The translations under genes and the position numbers were made by a program. Of a stretch of 64,000 nt of DNA, positions 24,104-36,400 are shown one piece after another. Origin of the DNA: Paracentrotus lividus (taxonomy: Eukaryota > Echinodermata > Echinoidea > Camarodonta > Echinidae). The DNA lies in NCBI GenBank assembly GCA_940671915.1, contig CALNVZ010003430.1:16402550-16466549 (forward strand), in the 5' to 3' direction. Below the pieces are notes generated by a model. That model was not told the origin of the DNA and did no database searches. It saw only the letters and a list, made by a program, of their open reading frames with translations. Each line of letters starts with the position of its first letter. The stretch's first letter is position 1.

Positions 24104-25286
24104 CTATGGCTATACAGATTAGAGGGTGAATGTAATCAAAATAATTAAAAAGTAAAGAGGTTTTCAATATTGGGTAAATTGGGGTTAGTGGGACAGTGGG
24201 GTTAGTGGGACACGTGACTTTGGGGGAATTGCATATATATATGCATATGATTAAGACCTGCCTTAGCGGAGAAACTATTTTAGCAGCAGCGTGATTAAAC
24301 ATACATCTAGCAACAAATTGCATGCCTGTTTGGGAAAAATTGACAGTTATCAGAAAAATATTCCTTAAAGATCTGTAACATCTCACGTTTTGACATAAAA
24401 CGATTGCTAAATGGCTAATTTTGAAAATACACACGTATGGAAACTTGTCTTTGTGTTTCCCAGATCCCTTTTGTTTTAGGGGTAACGTGGCATTGAAATT
24501 GTTCACAAAATGAATTTTAAACTAGAAAATAACATAAAATGAAATAAGATTTAAACAAAAGACTTAAAGCAATTGTTTTAACTAACTGTCCCACTAACCC
24601 CACATGCTTGGGGTTAGTGGGACGCGCCAATTTCAATAGTATTTTAATGTATAAATAAAGTTTGCGAAGATAGATATATCTTCACTCCGCACTTTTATAT
24701 CACAGATCACTGCGTGTATTACCCCAATTTGACTGCCGGGGTAAGTTGAACAATGGAGAAATAATGATTAATATTGCCACTCTGAACTTCAAGGGTTTTA
24801 TTAAACGGGGCACTGATATTGTAACGTCCATCCCCGGTCTCCCCTACAGGAAAAAGAATAATAATGAGTCGTGAAAATGTTTGAGAAAATAGTTTGGCTA
24901 TCAGTTCTTATGATATCTGGAATATCATTTCTAAGATTCTTAGAAATTATATTTCAAATGTATAAACAGTGTTTATGTAGACAGAGATCTTTGTTTCTCA
25001 CTTTCAAACCACATTTTTATTCCAGGTATTATGCTGTCCCACTAACCCCAATGGAGTGGTAATGATTAACTATCACCTTAACCTTTCATTTGGGGGAAAT
25101 TGTAACCAATACATTTATAAAACGTTTATATCTAAATAACCTTCAAAATGAGGTATGTGATTGCTTTATTGAATATCTTATTTTTGTGTTATGCTTACGT
25201 AAATGCTTAAGTGTCCCACTAACCCCAATTTACCCTATTCATCCGTCATTTTGATTACATTCACCCCTAATCATGTATAGCCATAG
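24104..25286. mobile_element. Family D element inside outer inverted repeats
   Basis: The inner element 24171-25236 has inverted ends GGGTAAATTGGGGTTAGTGG and the complement of CCACTAACCCCAATTTACCC. An additional internal CCCACTAACCCC phrase occurs near 24590 and 25040. Outside it, 24104-24142 and 25248-25286 form a second pair of inverted repeats (GGGTGAATGTAATCAAAAT and its complement). This suggests one element nested in another. The minus-strand open frame across the left end has no recognisable domain. Confidence 0.8.
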
Positions 25287-25680
25287 TCTAGTTCTGGGGG
25301 GCATTTCATCAAAGGACTTGTCGGACGTTTTATCCGACAAACTGTTACAAGCTACTGAAATGCTTACATCTGATTGGCTGAGAGCAAATTTGTTGGATAA
25401 AATGTCTGACAAGTCCTTTGATGAAATCCCCCCCCTGGACTCTTTAGAAGTTTTTATTCATAACCCGCTAGATGGCGCGTTTCCCCACTCATCCACTCTC
25501 CCCCAAACAATCATTTTCTCCACCCATTCACCTACCACCAAAAGTGGTCACATTGGTGGTAGGTGAACGAGTAGAGAAAATGATTGTGTGGGGGAGAGTG
25601 GATGAGTGGGGAAACGCGCCATCTAGCGGGTTATGAATAAAAACTTCTAAAGAGTCCAGAACTAGACTAGTATAGCCATA
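25265..25680. mobile_element. Hairpin element interrupted by a family A MITE
   Basis: Arms 25437-25545 and 25553-25663 are almost perfect complements, sharing for example AACCCGCTAGATGGCGCGTT and TCATCCACTCTCCCCCA. The outer arm CTAGTTCTGG (25287-25296) is separated from the rest by the family A MITE at 25295-25435. The right arm, AGAGTCCAGAACTAG, is uninterrupted, so the MITE arrived after the hairpin formed. Confidence 0.85.
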
Positions 25681-26381
25681 ATTATATTAGAGTGGCAGAT
25701 CCAGGATCTTGAAATAGAGATACATGCTCAGTGTGTGATCCTTAAAAAAAAAAAAAATAAATAAAATAAAATAAATAGAGGGGTCTTGCGCCCCTTGTGC
25801 CCCGCTTGGATCCACCACTGGACAATGTGAGGGGATTACAATGCCATGTAATGAACTCGAAGAAAAAAAAATCGTGACTCAAAACTATTCAGAGAACATA
25901 ATGCGGAAGTTATGATACACTACTCGATACCCCTGGTAACATTTCCTTTGTTTAGTGGTGTAATTCTTCCTGCTTTTTTATTTAAAAGAACGTGATAATT
26001 TCACAGTTGCATGCACAAGACCGTAATTTAGATAACTGGGGAAAACCCTATTTACATCCGATAGCACCGTAAAACCTAATAACAACAACAACAAACAACA
26101 ACATTTACATTGCTTAGATTGTAATTCATCTTTGATGTGAAAAAAAAAAGATAAAGAGTCTGTAAATCGGATCATGTTTGACGCCTACTGTAGTTGAGTT
26201 ATATAAATTTGGAATGTTTTGACTGTTGACCCAACATGATACAGAGTTTGAATGTGATTGAATACCCACTTGTTCTCTTTCCTACAAGTTGACAATAAGG
26301 GTTTGAAACCTCATCAATGAAGTATTTTCTGAGAAAACATGCTCAATGAAAATCGTTCCACATTCATGGGAAAGGTGCATA

Positions 26382-26830
26382 TACAGTCTGTGTCAAAAAA
26401 AATGGTACAGTCGGAAAAAAAATATTTAGGTGTGAAATATTTTCAAATAATGTGTGTATGTGGTACCAAAATAAAGTCAAAAGATTTTCCCTGCTGATAC
26501 GCTTTGTTCTGTATAATTTGCTTTCGTAAAACAAAAGTTATGCTAAATTTTGTGCGACGAGGAACAACTCGAAATTGAGCATTTAATGGCCATTGTGCGA
26601 AACCTATACACAAAGGCATGGGACGGCGTGCGAAAAATGGATTTTTCTTGATTGTAGAAAACTAGTCATATCTCAAAAACTAAAACACCAAATTTGATGG
26701 AAAAAATTGCAGAAGAAAGTCTGATTTTTCTGCTTTACAAAAATATCAAACAATACCAGGTTGTGATTAATCTTCATACTATAAAAAATATGTTTTCCAC
26801 TTGTACCATTTTATTTGACACAGACTGTAT
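26382..26830. mobile_element. Mariner-like MITE, family E copy 1
   Basis: The ends are TACAGTCTGTGTCAAA and TTTGACACAGACTGTA, with TA at both borders as expected for the Tc1/mariner group. It is about 449 bp and non-coding. Other copies are 47165-47572, 47571-48050 and a right-end fragment at about 32940-33125. Confidence 0.85.
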
Positions 26831-28051
26831 ACTACCAGTTCATGTGAAGGCCACTTTTAAAGGGAAAGTCCACCCTACAAATTTTAGGGGAATCCAACCC
26901 AAGGAAAGAATCAGCCTTATAAAAATTAGTAAAAGTGAGAGGAGCAATTGAAGAAAAAAATCCATCAAAATAGCTTATAAAATAAAATCCATGGTCATTT
27001 ACAAAACTATAAAGAAATGATAATTGGACGATGCGCTTGTGATGTAGCCAGGGAGCAACGGGCCTGCACCACCCCCCCCCCCATAAAAAAAAATGGAAAA
27101 TTCCCCCCCAAACAAAATGGGTTGTAAAGAAGCCCCCCATCTACGTGAGGCATCTGCATCTTCATCTCAAGATTTGATGATAAACATATAGAAATAAAAC
27201 ATGATATCAATAGAAATAATACTGTCAAAATGTAATGGTTTCGATTATTTGCATTAGTTGGCCTATCACATTATTCAATCTAAAACTATTTGCTAAGGCA
27301 ATATTTATCAAAATATAAAATCTGTTATGAATACATCTTTCTATTTCTAATAGTTATTATTTTTTTTAATGTATGTACTATTAATGTTTGTCATAGGAAC
27401 GCAATGTGTTAACAAGTAATCACAAACTTATCAAAATTACAAAATACATGGCAAAAAGAAGGAGAGAAGTGTATACAACAGCGACAACAAATTGAAATTA
27501 GTATTAACTTCAAATATTAACAAACAGAACCAAACCGATATTCTTAGAAGACCGTAAGTCTTGTTGGTTCAATTCAAATATCTACTTTGTATTTTTATGT
27601 TGTTCAGTGACGGATCCAGGGGAACATTATGCGCGTGCACCGCCCCCTGTTTAAAAACCAAAAATGTTTGGCTACGCCGCCTCTATTTTCAAATCTTCCT
27701 GGCTGTGCCCCTCTTTCAAATCCTTGATCGCCGCCGTTAATTTATTAAGTGTCTAAAAGCCAAATACAAAAATAAAAAATTAAAATTAAATGAAGTAAAA
27801 AGAAAAATTAATATTTCGTAGTGGATCCCTTCACTATACGAATTATGTAACTTCAGCCCTGAACTGAAAGACCGACTGTGCCCTATAATATAAACCTTAT
27901 AGCACAGCTGACCCCAAAATTCTGAATTGAAGCGGGGGTGTTACACAATTGTGCCGACAACAAAGAAACGGTAGGCCTACATAATATCTACCTCATTACA
28001 ACCCAATCATCGATGTAAATAATGTTCATGATTTATGCTTTGGGGTAAGTT

Positions 28052-28052
28052 T

Positions 28053-28089
<37 letters not shown>
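28052..28089. repeat. Poly(T) tract
   Basis: T run of about 38 bases followed by a GC-rich dispersed fragment (28090-28280) full of GGCCCG phrases. Confidence 0.9.
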
Positions 28090-28090
<1 letters not shown>

Positions 28091-29082
28091 GTGGAATCAT
28101 CGCTGGCTCCAGGCTCGTATCCAGGATTTGGCACCTCGGGGGCCCGACATGATTTTGATTTTGGCGCTCCTATCTATCGGGTATTAAGATCCCCCTTTTT
28201 TTCTTTTTGATCGATTTGGTGCCCCACTAAGGTCAATTTGGCAGCCCCTACCCGGGGGCCCGGGCCCGCGGCAGAGGCTGCTCTCCAGAATTTATGTGCA
28301 TGGTCACAGGTAGCCAAATAAGTCAAATATAAGGGGTCATGAACATGATGAAAGCGCGAAGCGATAGTGGATAGGGGTCACAACGATTTGAAAAGTCAGT
28401 TTAACATATTTTGTCATGTTTGTTGATTTATTTTCCTGTAAACCTAATTAAAGAATGAAACTAACTCCTCCCTCCCTTTTGATGAGCTTTGATAAAATAC
28501 TCCGCTCTGCCTTTCCAGTGTGACTTACGTTACATTTTTAAAAAGAAGAAGAAGAAGAAGAAATTATGCTAAGTTATAGGTTGAGTTATACACGAGAACA
28601 TTGTTTTGTAGATCTATGCACACCGTGTTTCTTATACACATTTCAATGAGAGTACTGACCACATTAATTAGCAAAAATCTTTGATGTAAAGTCATTTTGT
28701 TGGATATAAGTATTTCAACTTTGGTGTTGTGGACTCGCGTGATGTGAATGAATAAATTTTCTGTCCTTATACTGTACTTTGTACTTATTGGGTTTTCATG
28801 AGGAAGTATATAGGCCCTTAGAACTTTGCCCCTTATGAGGCAAATGTTCTGGACTTCATTTCGAGACATTAGGCAATAATTAAAACAAACTTCAATTGTA
28901 GGTCTACCTGAATTTTTTATTGTAAGTTCATGGCCATATGAAATCGTGACTCGAGTGCCAATTAGCTTGCATAAAAATATAATGTTGAATGACGTCAACG
29001 TTAACTGAGCTTGAATTTTTCCTTCCTGCTATAACAGTGCATCATTCTAAAAAAAAGAAGTTATATCTACACCTTTTTAATA

Positions 29083-29623
29083 TACAATGCGTCCCAAATA
29101 AAAGTAAACCCAACTTTGAGAGCCTCATATCAAAACTGTACTTAACTTATTTGTCATTAATTTTTATATCATGACAAATAGTAACTCGTAGTCTATCCAT
29201 ACCAAAATTATACATGTACTGTCATGGATGACTGAGCACTCGAGTTTTTAAAATATTTGGTCAAAAACACATATTGTTCCAAGTATTTTCAGAAGCAAAC
29301 TGGCTTTCTGATGATTCATTCATTGTTTGAGATCAGCCTGGCTGAGTAAGTTCATAAGGGACAAAGTATTACTTGGCCTATTGAAATGCAAGGGTAGGCC
29401 TATACGTTGCTTTTGCCCAAATTTGGTACATTTCATTTTTTGACGCTTGTTTTTGACCAAGTGCTCAGTCGTCAGTCACAGCATTGGTATAAATTTGGTA
29501 TCATTGAATATAATATGAATTACTCTTTATCATGAAATAAATATCAAGGTCAGATAAGCTACACAATTTTAACATGAGCCTCGGCTCTCAAAGTTGGGTT
29601 TACTTTTTTCTGGGACGCACTGT
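29083..29623. mobile_element. TIR element, family G (TGCGTCCC ends)
   Basis: Left end TACAATGCGTCCC...AAGTAAACCCAACTTTGAGA is mirrored by TCTCAAAGTTGGGTTTACTT...GGGACGCACTGTA at the right. The element is 541 bp with TA borders and has no long ORF. A second partial end, TACGTCCCAGAAAAAG, starts at 29626. Confidence 0.82.
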
Positions 29624-31955
29624 ACACTATACGTCCCAGAAAAAGCAGGTACTTCAAAATAGAGGGGACGCCAGGCCCAATAAGGTGGTGAGCCGTCGAA
29701 ACTTTCCGATTTTAACATGTTTGATTTGAGTGATTTACAAATTGGGGTGTGCGTCCCCCGCGCCCCCGTCTGGATCCGCTACTGAATATGGCTAGGCTTC
29801 AGTATGAATATAGCTACCTCTGCTGTATTATTAAAAAAAAAGTATATAATTTATATTGCTTACTTCTTGAGCCAATGACATCCAGGTCACGGTGGATCCG
29901 AGGGTGGGGGGGGGGCAGGTCCGATTAATTAAGCAAATTTCCCCTTCCCCATGGATGGATTAATTTTAAAAATGATGGTATTGGATGATGGCCGAAGGCT
30001 GGAAAAAAAATCACGCCAAAATACCAAGTCTCCTTGGAATTCAGAAATTAGTCAAGGCTGCATGAATATATGCCTTACGAACGTGTTATTTCAAAAATTA
30101 TGATATTGATTTGATGGTCGAATGTCGAAAAAAAAAATCAAACCTACCCGTGTATATATACTCCACAGGTGACCCCACTCAAATCCTAAGATATAGCGCG
30201 CTGCTGGAGGAGGGACAGGGGAAGGGGGCTCGTTGCACCCCTTTCACCCCCTGAACTCGAGCCGGAGGAGAAAAACCACCTTGTGTCAACACGGATGCAT
30301 CCTCCATCACGTACATGTCTATGCTATATATACTCGGACTACTGTATCATATGTCAAACAGAAGCTCTCTTTATAGGATCGTAAGAAACCTGATTTGATC
30401 AAAATGATTGTCTGTGAACGATGAGCAACCTAATGATTCAAACGTAAGTTGTTAAATATTTACTTTTTGATAATGATGTGGAATAGAATTAGATAAAATT
30501 GGATTAGCATATACTTCGTAGACAGTTATGAAATATATTATGACCAAGTCATGTGAATTCTGACTACATGTAGATTGTAGTACAGTACAGGCGATTATCC
30601 ACAATAAATGAATGCACGTACAGCTACAGGTTGGAACTTTGCAAGTTGTTGTTGTTATTACATGTATACGACCAGTTCTAATACTATGGCAAAATAGAAG
30701 TCTATTTTTATGTTATTGTTTGGAATAAGATTTTCATTGGTTAGAAACACGTAACAATAATGTTAGTCCTCTTTAATTTTTGATAGAATTGAGCATGTTG
30801 AGCCGACCATTTCTGCAGAACATTGTACTTTTGCAGGCATTTCTAAAAAAAAATTTTACAATGCATATGGAATGCACTTCTTGTACTAACTTTTGAAGTT
30901 TGTGAATTAATACAATATGGGTCCTCCAGTTTTTTGCTTGTTGTTTGAATCTTCAATAGCTAGTGAATCAATTGTAATTTATGTTTATGTTTATAATTTT
31001 AGAAAGAAATTAAGAATTGTACTTGGTGAGAAGTTTTTTTTTTTTACTAGCATTAATTGCCAGACCATAACATTGGCAAATGAGTATACAGTACTTGAGA
31101 GGGTAATTTTTGCTTTAAACATTGCATGTATTAAAAGCAAACATGCAAATTTAAGGTGCATACATGCATGCAGGCTGTATACAGCTGTGTAAAGTGGGGA
31201 TTTATAACCTGGAATAGTTGTGCTAAGATTAAATTCTTTCTTAACACTCTCGTCTATTTTTTGTTCTTGTTTTTTATTAACCATCAAGTTAGAATTAAGT
31301 AGAGGTTTTGTAAGCCTGAGCGTATAAATAGTTTATATATTTTTTTATTTGAATGTTTGTAGGCCTATAAACTAAGTGTCTTTTTTGATGAATGGGATAG
31401 AAAGTGAAAATAAAAAATAAAAACAAACAAACATGTATTTGGATTAGATCTTTACATCTAACATAGAGGCTGAGATATCATATTTAAACAAAAATGCAAT
31501 ATAACATCTGAGATTATCATTATTTTCAATATTTTGAGGTTCAAGTAGGCTTGCATATTATGCTTTTGAATTTGAGGGTAACAAGCCATACAGCTTTAAA
31601 ATGAACTGTATTTGATAGTTACAATAAATAATAATAATTAACTGACATGGCCAGCTAGACTCTACATGTACCTATTAAGAAATTGCCCACTTGGTATATT
31701 GTACATTAATTATCAATGTACAATTCAAATTAATATTTATTGAAGCCTACACTTGAGTTGAGATGAAATCATAAGAAACCCATGTTAGAAAAAAATTATG
31801 ATCTTAATATAGGATTTATGTTTGAGCATGGAAATCAGATTACTGACAATACCCTCTACTGATTTAAAAGAATCAATGAAATACATCATAATTTTTTCAG
31901 GGACGAAGAAAAAAATGAGGAAATTAATTTCTTTTTGCTGTTTATATAATTCCAG

Positions 31956-31983
31956 GGCTGTGCTGAACCATATTTGAAGACAA
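31956..31983 (+). other. 5' UTR part of the first visible adaptor exon
   Basis: The acceptor TTTATATAATTCCAG ends at 31955. The 28 untranslated bases contain an in-frame TGA at 31975-31977, which fixes ATG 31984 as the start. A possible donor for the upstream noncoding exon is AAC|GTAAGT at 30443. Confidence 0.5.
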
Positions 31984-33492
31984 ATGATAGATGACTTGCA
32001 ACGAGAATTAGATAAGAGGATGGAATCGAAGAATAATGAACTGATCCGGGAAGGAACATTGAACCATGTTATAGAATCAAGAGCTGCACTGGTAAACAAC
32101 ACCAAAATGTCACCCTCGAATTTAATTAACTTGATAAAAAGCAGAATAGTTTTAAAGAGTTTTTTTTTTTTAACCTCATTTTTATGCATTTCATTACACT
32201 ATAGGACTATGCTTGTGTTCAGTCTTTTCTAATACAATCTTGATATGACAATGTTTGAAATAATTCCCTTGAGTAATTAAGTGTTGGTGACGATTTTTGA
32301 TGGAAAATATTGTTTAAATAAACTTTGATCTGTTGCCATTGTCTTTATTGCTCTTGAAATATCAATTATAACAAGGAGCTTCATAGCATGACAATGTTAT
32401 AGTACATGTACCTATACACCAATTTAAGGTTAAAATATATGTGTTTTTTAAAATATGGTATTGGACTATTGGAATATGTAATTTGACACTAATATATTTT
32501 GTTTTTCAGAGATGGGTTGTGTTGGAAAAGAACCTAGATTTAGGTAAGTTGAGTGCTTTAGATTGGAGTATTTTATGGTTATGGTGGTATTTACATGTAC
32601 ATTATGTTGTCAATATTTATTTCACCAAGTGTAGTATTTACAATGATAAGCAGTATGTGAAAATTTGAGTCTTGACTTATAATGTTCCAAGTCTAATACT
32701 TAATGTCTTAATGCAAAGTTTGAAGTCCTGTCTTCTTCAGAAACTTCTTTATCGGGATTTTTTTCTTTCTTTTTCTGGTGTTACCATTTGGGAAAAAGTT
32801 CTATTACCATATTATGATTGGTCTAATTGTTATGATTGGTCTACAAATATTGCTCTGATATAAGACCAGGGTGGAGTGGTGTCAACTCTAAGTGACGGGG
32901 TTTTATTTTCATGTTTCTCAGGGTTGGTTATTTAATGGTCAATGATTAGGAGCTAAAAGACAATTATATCTCAAGATCTACAGCACCAAATGAGATGAAA
33001 AAATGACCGAAGAAAGTATGATCATGCTGCCAAATGGAAATATCAAATAATGCTAGGTTGTGATTAATCTTCATACTATAAAAAATGTTTCCCACTTGTA
33101 CCATTTTATTTGATGCAGACTGTAGTAATACAACCAGTATGTTAGTTTGTAATAACAGCCTCTTTATCTTTCATTGAAATAGATTATGAAAATATATTTG
33201 ATACCTATTTTCTCTTATTTCTTTGTCTCCCTAGGTCATGTATATCTCAGCATATACCGCAAGTCACCCTTTACGAAGTCCGACTTGAAGAAACGTTATG
33301 AAATGACTGAGAGTAATTTTATCGGGACAGAGAGAGGAACAATTAAATCACACAATGCTAAACGCAGTATGCTCTACTGGGCTATTATCTTAAAACAGGA
33401 ATCCATCCTGTTTAATGATAAAGAAGCTTTGGACAAGTCCGCATCTCAGTTTGAAAACTGGAATGAAGAAGTCAAGAAACTGTGGAACCATC
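31984..33492 (+). CDS. PH-domain exons of the adaptor gene
   Basis: Three exons: 31984-32091, 32510-32543 (only 34 bases) and 33235-33492. The domain begins LIREGTLNH, continues RWVVLEKN on the microexon and GHVYLSIYRKS on the third, and closes with the amphipathic helix FENWNEEVKKLWNH, whose central tryptophan is the PH-fold hallmark. The 34-base exon is essential for frame and carries the strand-2 RWVVLE motif, so skipping it would break both fold and frame. Confidence 0.82.
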
Positions 33493-36400
33493 GTAAGTCG
33501 TACTTAATAAGTGGTTATTTTTGCAGTGGTTTTATTTTTGCGCGAATATTGTGAGCTACTCGTTGTGAACATTTCCATTTTTAGTGTATACTTGGCTATT
33601 TATAGAAATGAAAACATCACGAAAATTTTGAAATTAAGCACTTTGAATTTCCCCTCCTCCTAGTTCAAAATTGCGAAAAATATTGGCTTAAATGGTAGGC
33701 CTACCTCATTACTACTTTTGTTGTCAGTTAAGCTCATTTTCTGCATTTAAAAAAAAATTCATTTAGTTGTTAGCTTTGTTTTGGTTTTTTGGGACAATAG
33801 GTGGACAAATAAGGAATAATTTTTTTTTAAAGTGTCAGTGAAGTTTTACAAACCTGTATTACTTGGAGCCATCATAACTATTTATACAGGGGAGCATTGC
33901 TCTCCCAAAGACTCCCCAAAACAACGACCAAGCAGCTCCCCGTGGCATGGGGTCCCATTATTCATTTTCAATTTCTGTTGATTTCTCCCACATATTGCTG
34001 ATTTTAGTTGCATTCAGTTTTTGGTGCACGCGATTGTTGTCTGTTGTGCTATTTATGTTATAATTTCGGTGGCCTGATAAAACTGTGCCAGATTTTCTGT
34101 GTGAAAAAACATATCGCATTATAGGCTAATGCACTGTATCATATGGGATCGCCTTTCCTTTGATACTCTGTGGTGGCTTCATTTTGGGGGTAAGAAATGT
34201 AGGATTTGGACTGGAAACTGAGTGATTACCTGGAGATCGATTTTAAAAAAAATTGAGATACAAGGTCTTATTATTATTAGCCCACCAATCGATGGGTATT
34301 GTGCTCTTACAACTATTGAAAGTAAATTTTGATGTAAAAAATACCATTCTATTTTTTCCTTGCATTTGCAGAGAGCTGGGAGGTATCTCCATTACAAGGT
34401 TCTGCTATAAAATCCCACACCAAGCTTGTGTTACATCTCAATACATCCAGTCTATGCCTAGCACAACTCAGTCCTCCAAGACACTTATTACGCTGGCCTC
34501 TGACTAACATCACCGACTGTGATTGTCATGAATGTATCTTTAGCTTTCAAGTCATAGGTGATGATGCACCAGGTAAACTAAAATATTAATTTTCTATTGC
34601 ACCACAGTATATCATCGTGTATCACTGTGTATACCTTTGTACAACCGTGTATCTGTGTGTACCACTTTGAATTACTGTGGATTACTGTGTAGTGTATCAC
34701 TGTTAATCACTGTGTAGGCCTATCACTGTGAATCAAACAAACAATTTTTTGGCCCAATGTGGACTAATGAAGTATTGCATTTAATTTTGTTTAGGTTACT
34801 ATGAAGTCAAAGTGACTCGATCTAAACATGCTTCCAAGATAAAGACTGTGTGCGATGAATTGAGACAGGTAAACAATGGTAAGTTACTCATTTAGTTTTG
34901 GTAATGCTATAAATTGTTTTATAGTTGATTAGTTGAATTAGACCATTAAAAAAAGCTTACAAAAACCTATAAAATTACATTCAAATTTAATGTTTTCCTT
35001 CATGAATTTCCTTGATTTATGACTGGCATACATTTGTATGTAGGCCTATCAAAAATATTTTTCATAGCTATAAATGAGTAACTATATTTTGCAATTACTT
35101 AACCAAGTGGACAGCTAATTTTGGGGTAAATATACTGTTCTCTGGAAACAATTTTCTGCATACATGTATGTTTTATGATGAATTAATATAAATGGAAACT
35201 ATAATTTGTAGGACAGAAACACATTGATCCATAAAAGCACTTTATTTCAATTGGCTTTAATCATCAACTACCATATTCCGAGATTCAACATTAATAACCT
35301 AATTTCTTTTTTTTTTAATGTGTATGTTTCCGGGTTATGATTTTTCGTTATCAATTTATCAAAAAAATAGAAACTGAAGAAATTCTATTTTTCCCACTCA
35401 TTTGACATTTACCTACATGTACTGTGATGGGGGTTATGGTTCACCATGTATACTCCTTAAAAGGATTGTTTGAGAGGGTAGAAGAGGAAATGGAGAGTTA
35501 CAGAAAGTAGAACATTAATAGGCAAGATAGAGAGTAGAGAATAGAATTAGAGGTATTCTATTCTTGATTTGGTCGTGAAAAGACTGTGAACCAGATGAGG
35601 AGGGGAGATGCGAAGAAGGCTTGTAGTAGTAGTAGGTACTGGTATGGAATAGCTTTAATGGTTTTGATTTGTGTAACTTGACTGCTAATAGCTTAGTGAA
35701 TGCTCATGCACAATTACCTAAGTGGGAGTATCTTTAACAACTGTTATCAATATATTTACTTTATAGATCCATTAATCACTAAAATTCTTAAAACAATTGC
35801 TGATGTCATTTTCGCTTTCATCATCATATTTTAACAACATAACTCAAATATATATATAAAATGTAGCTTTTTGATTCTGGGCTATCTTCGGTATATCAGG
35901 TCACTGCAAATCCTCAGATAGTCTATTTTGTATGTGTGTGTGTGAATCAGATTTTTATACAGCTTATATTTCCATCATAGGAGTGTGCGTAAAAGGAAAT
36001 GAGCAATTTAGATATAAAGAGAAATAAAGGGTCAAAGCAAAGGGAGGATATGTATATCAAAAAAAGAAAAAGAAAATGGGAGCCCTCAAAAATAAAATAT
36101 AACCCTCATAACATGTTACCCTCTTACCCTAATTTATTTCGTATGCGATTTCTGAAATTACATAAATCATCTAGGTGCACAATTTTTAGATTAGGGTGAC
36201 ATACCACAGAATGGGGGCAATTAAAAAATGCATGGTCATGGGTTGTAATATTTTCATAATATATATTGTATTGCAGGTGGTATTAAAGAGCCTCCATTGC
36301 CGTCAATTCATCAATTCTCGAGCATTCTTCATGAAAGCCATAAAGAAACAGAGAGCTTCCAAGGTGCTAGGAATCCTGTAGATGATCATCGCAACAGCAA

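Noticed and set aside
24048-24506. Minus-strand open frame of 152 codons
   Set aside because: It lies over the end of a family D transposon, translates its terminal repeats, and shows no domain or splice context.
25273-25566. Plus-strand frame of 97 codons
   Set aside because: Spans the family A MITE and hairpin arm, both non-coding repeats with the same text elsewhere.
26853-27230. Possible gene near the C-rich stretch at 27065
   Set aside because: Low-complexity C and A runs and dispersed-repeat fragments; frames differ in every direction and none continues through splice sites.
28564-28998. Minus-strand frame of 144 codons
   Set aside because: No recognisable domain, AT-rich chance composition and no supporting splice sites or neighbours.
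31785-32189. Minus-strand frame of 134 codons
   Set aside because: Antisense to the first adaptor exon and intron; no family resemblance.
34879-36276. Alternative donor GTAAAC at 34869 for the PTB exon
   Set aside because: It would put the 818-base linker exon into a frame that stops after about 35 codons; the GTAAGT donor at 34879 keeps 272 codons open.
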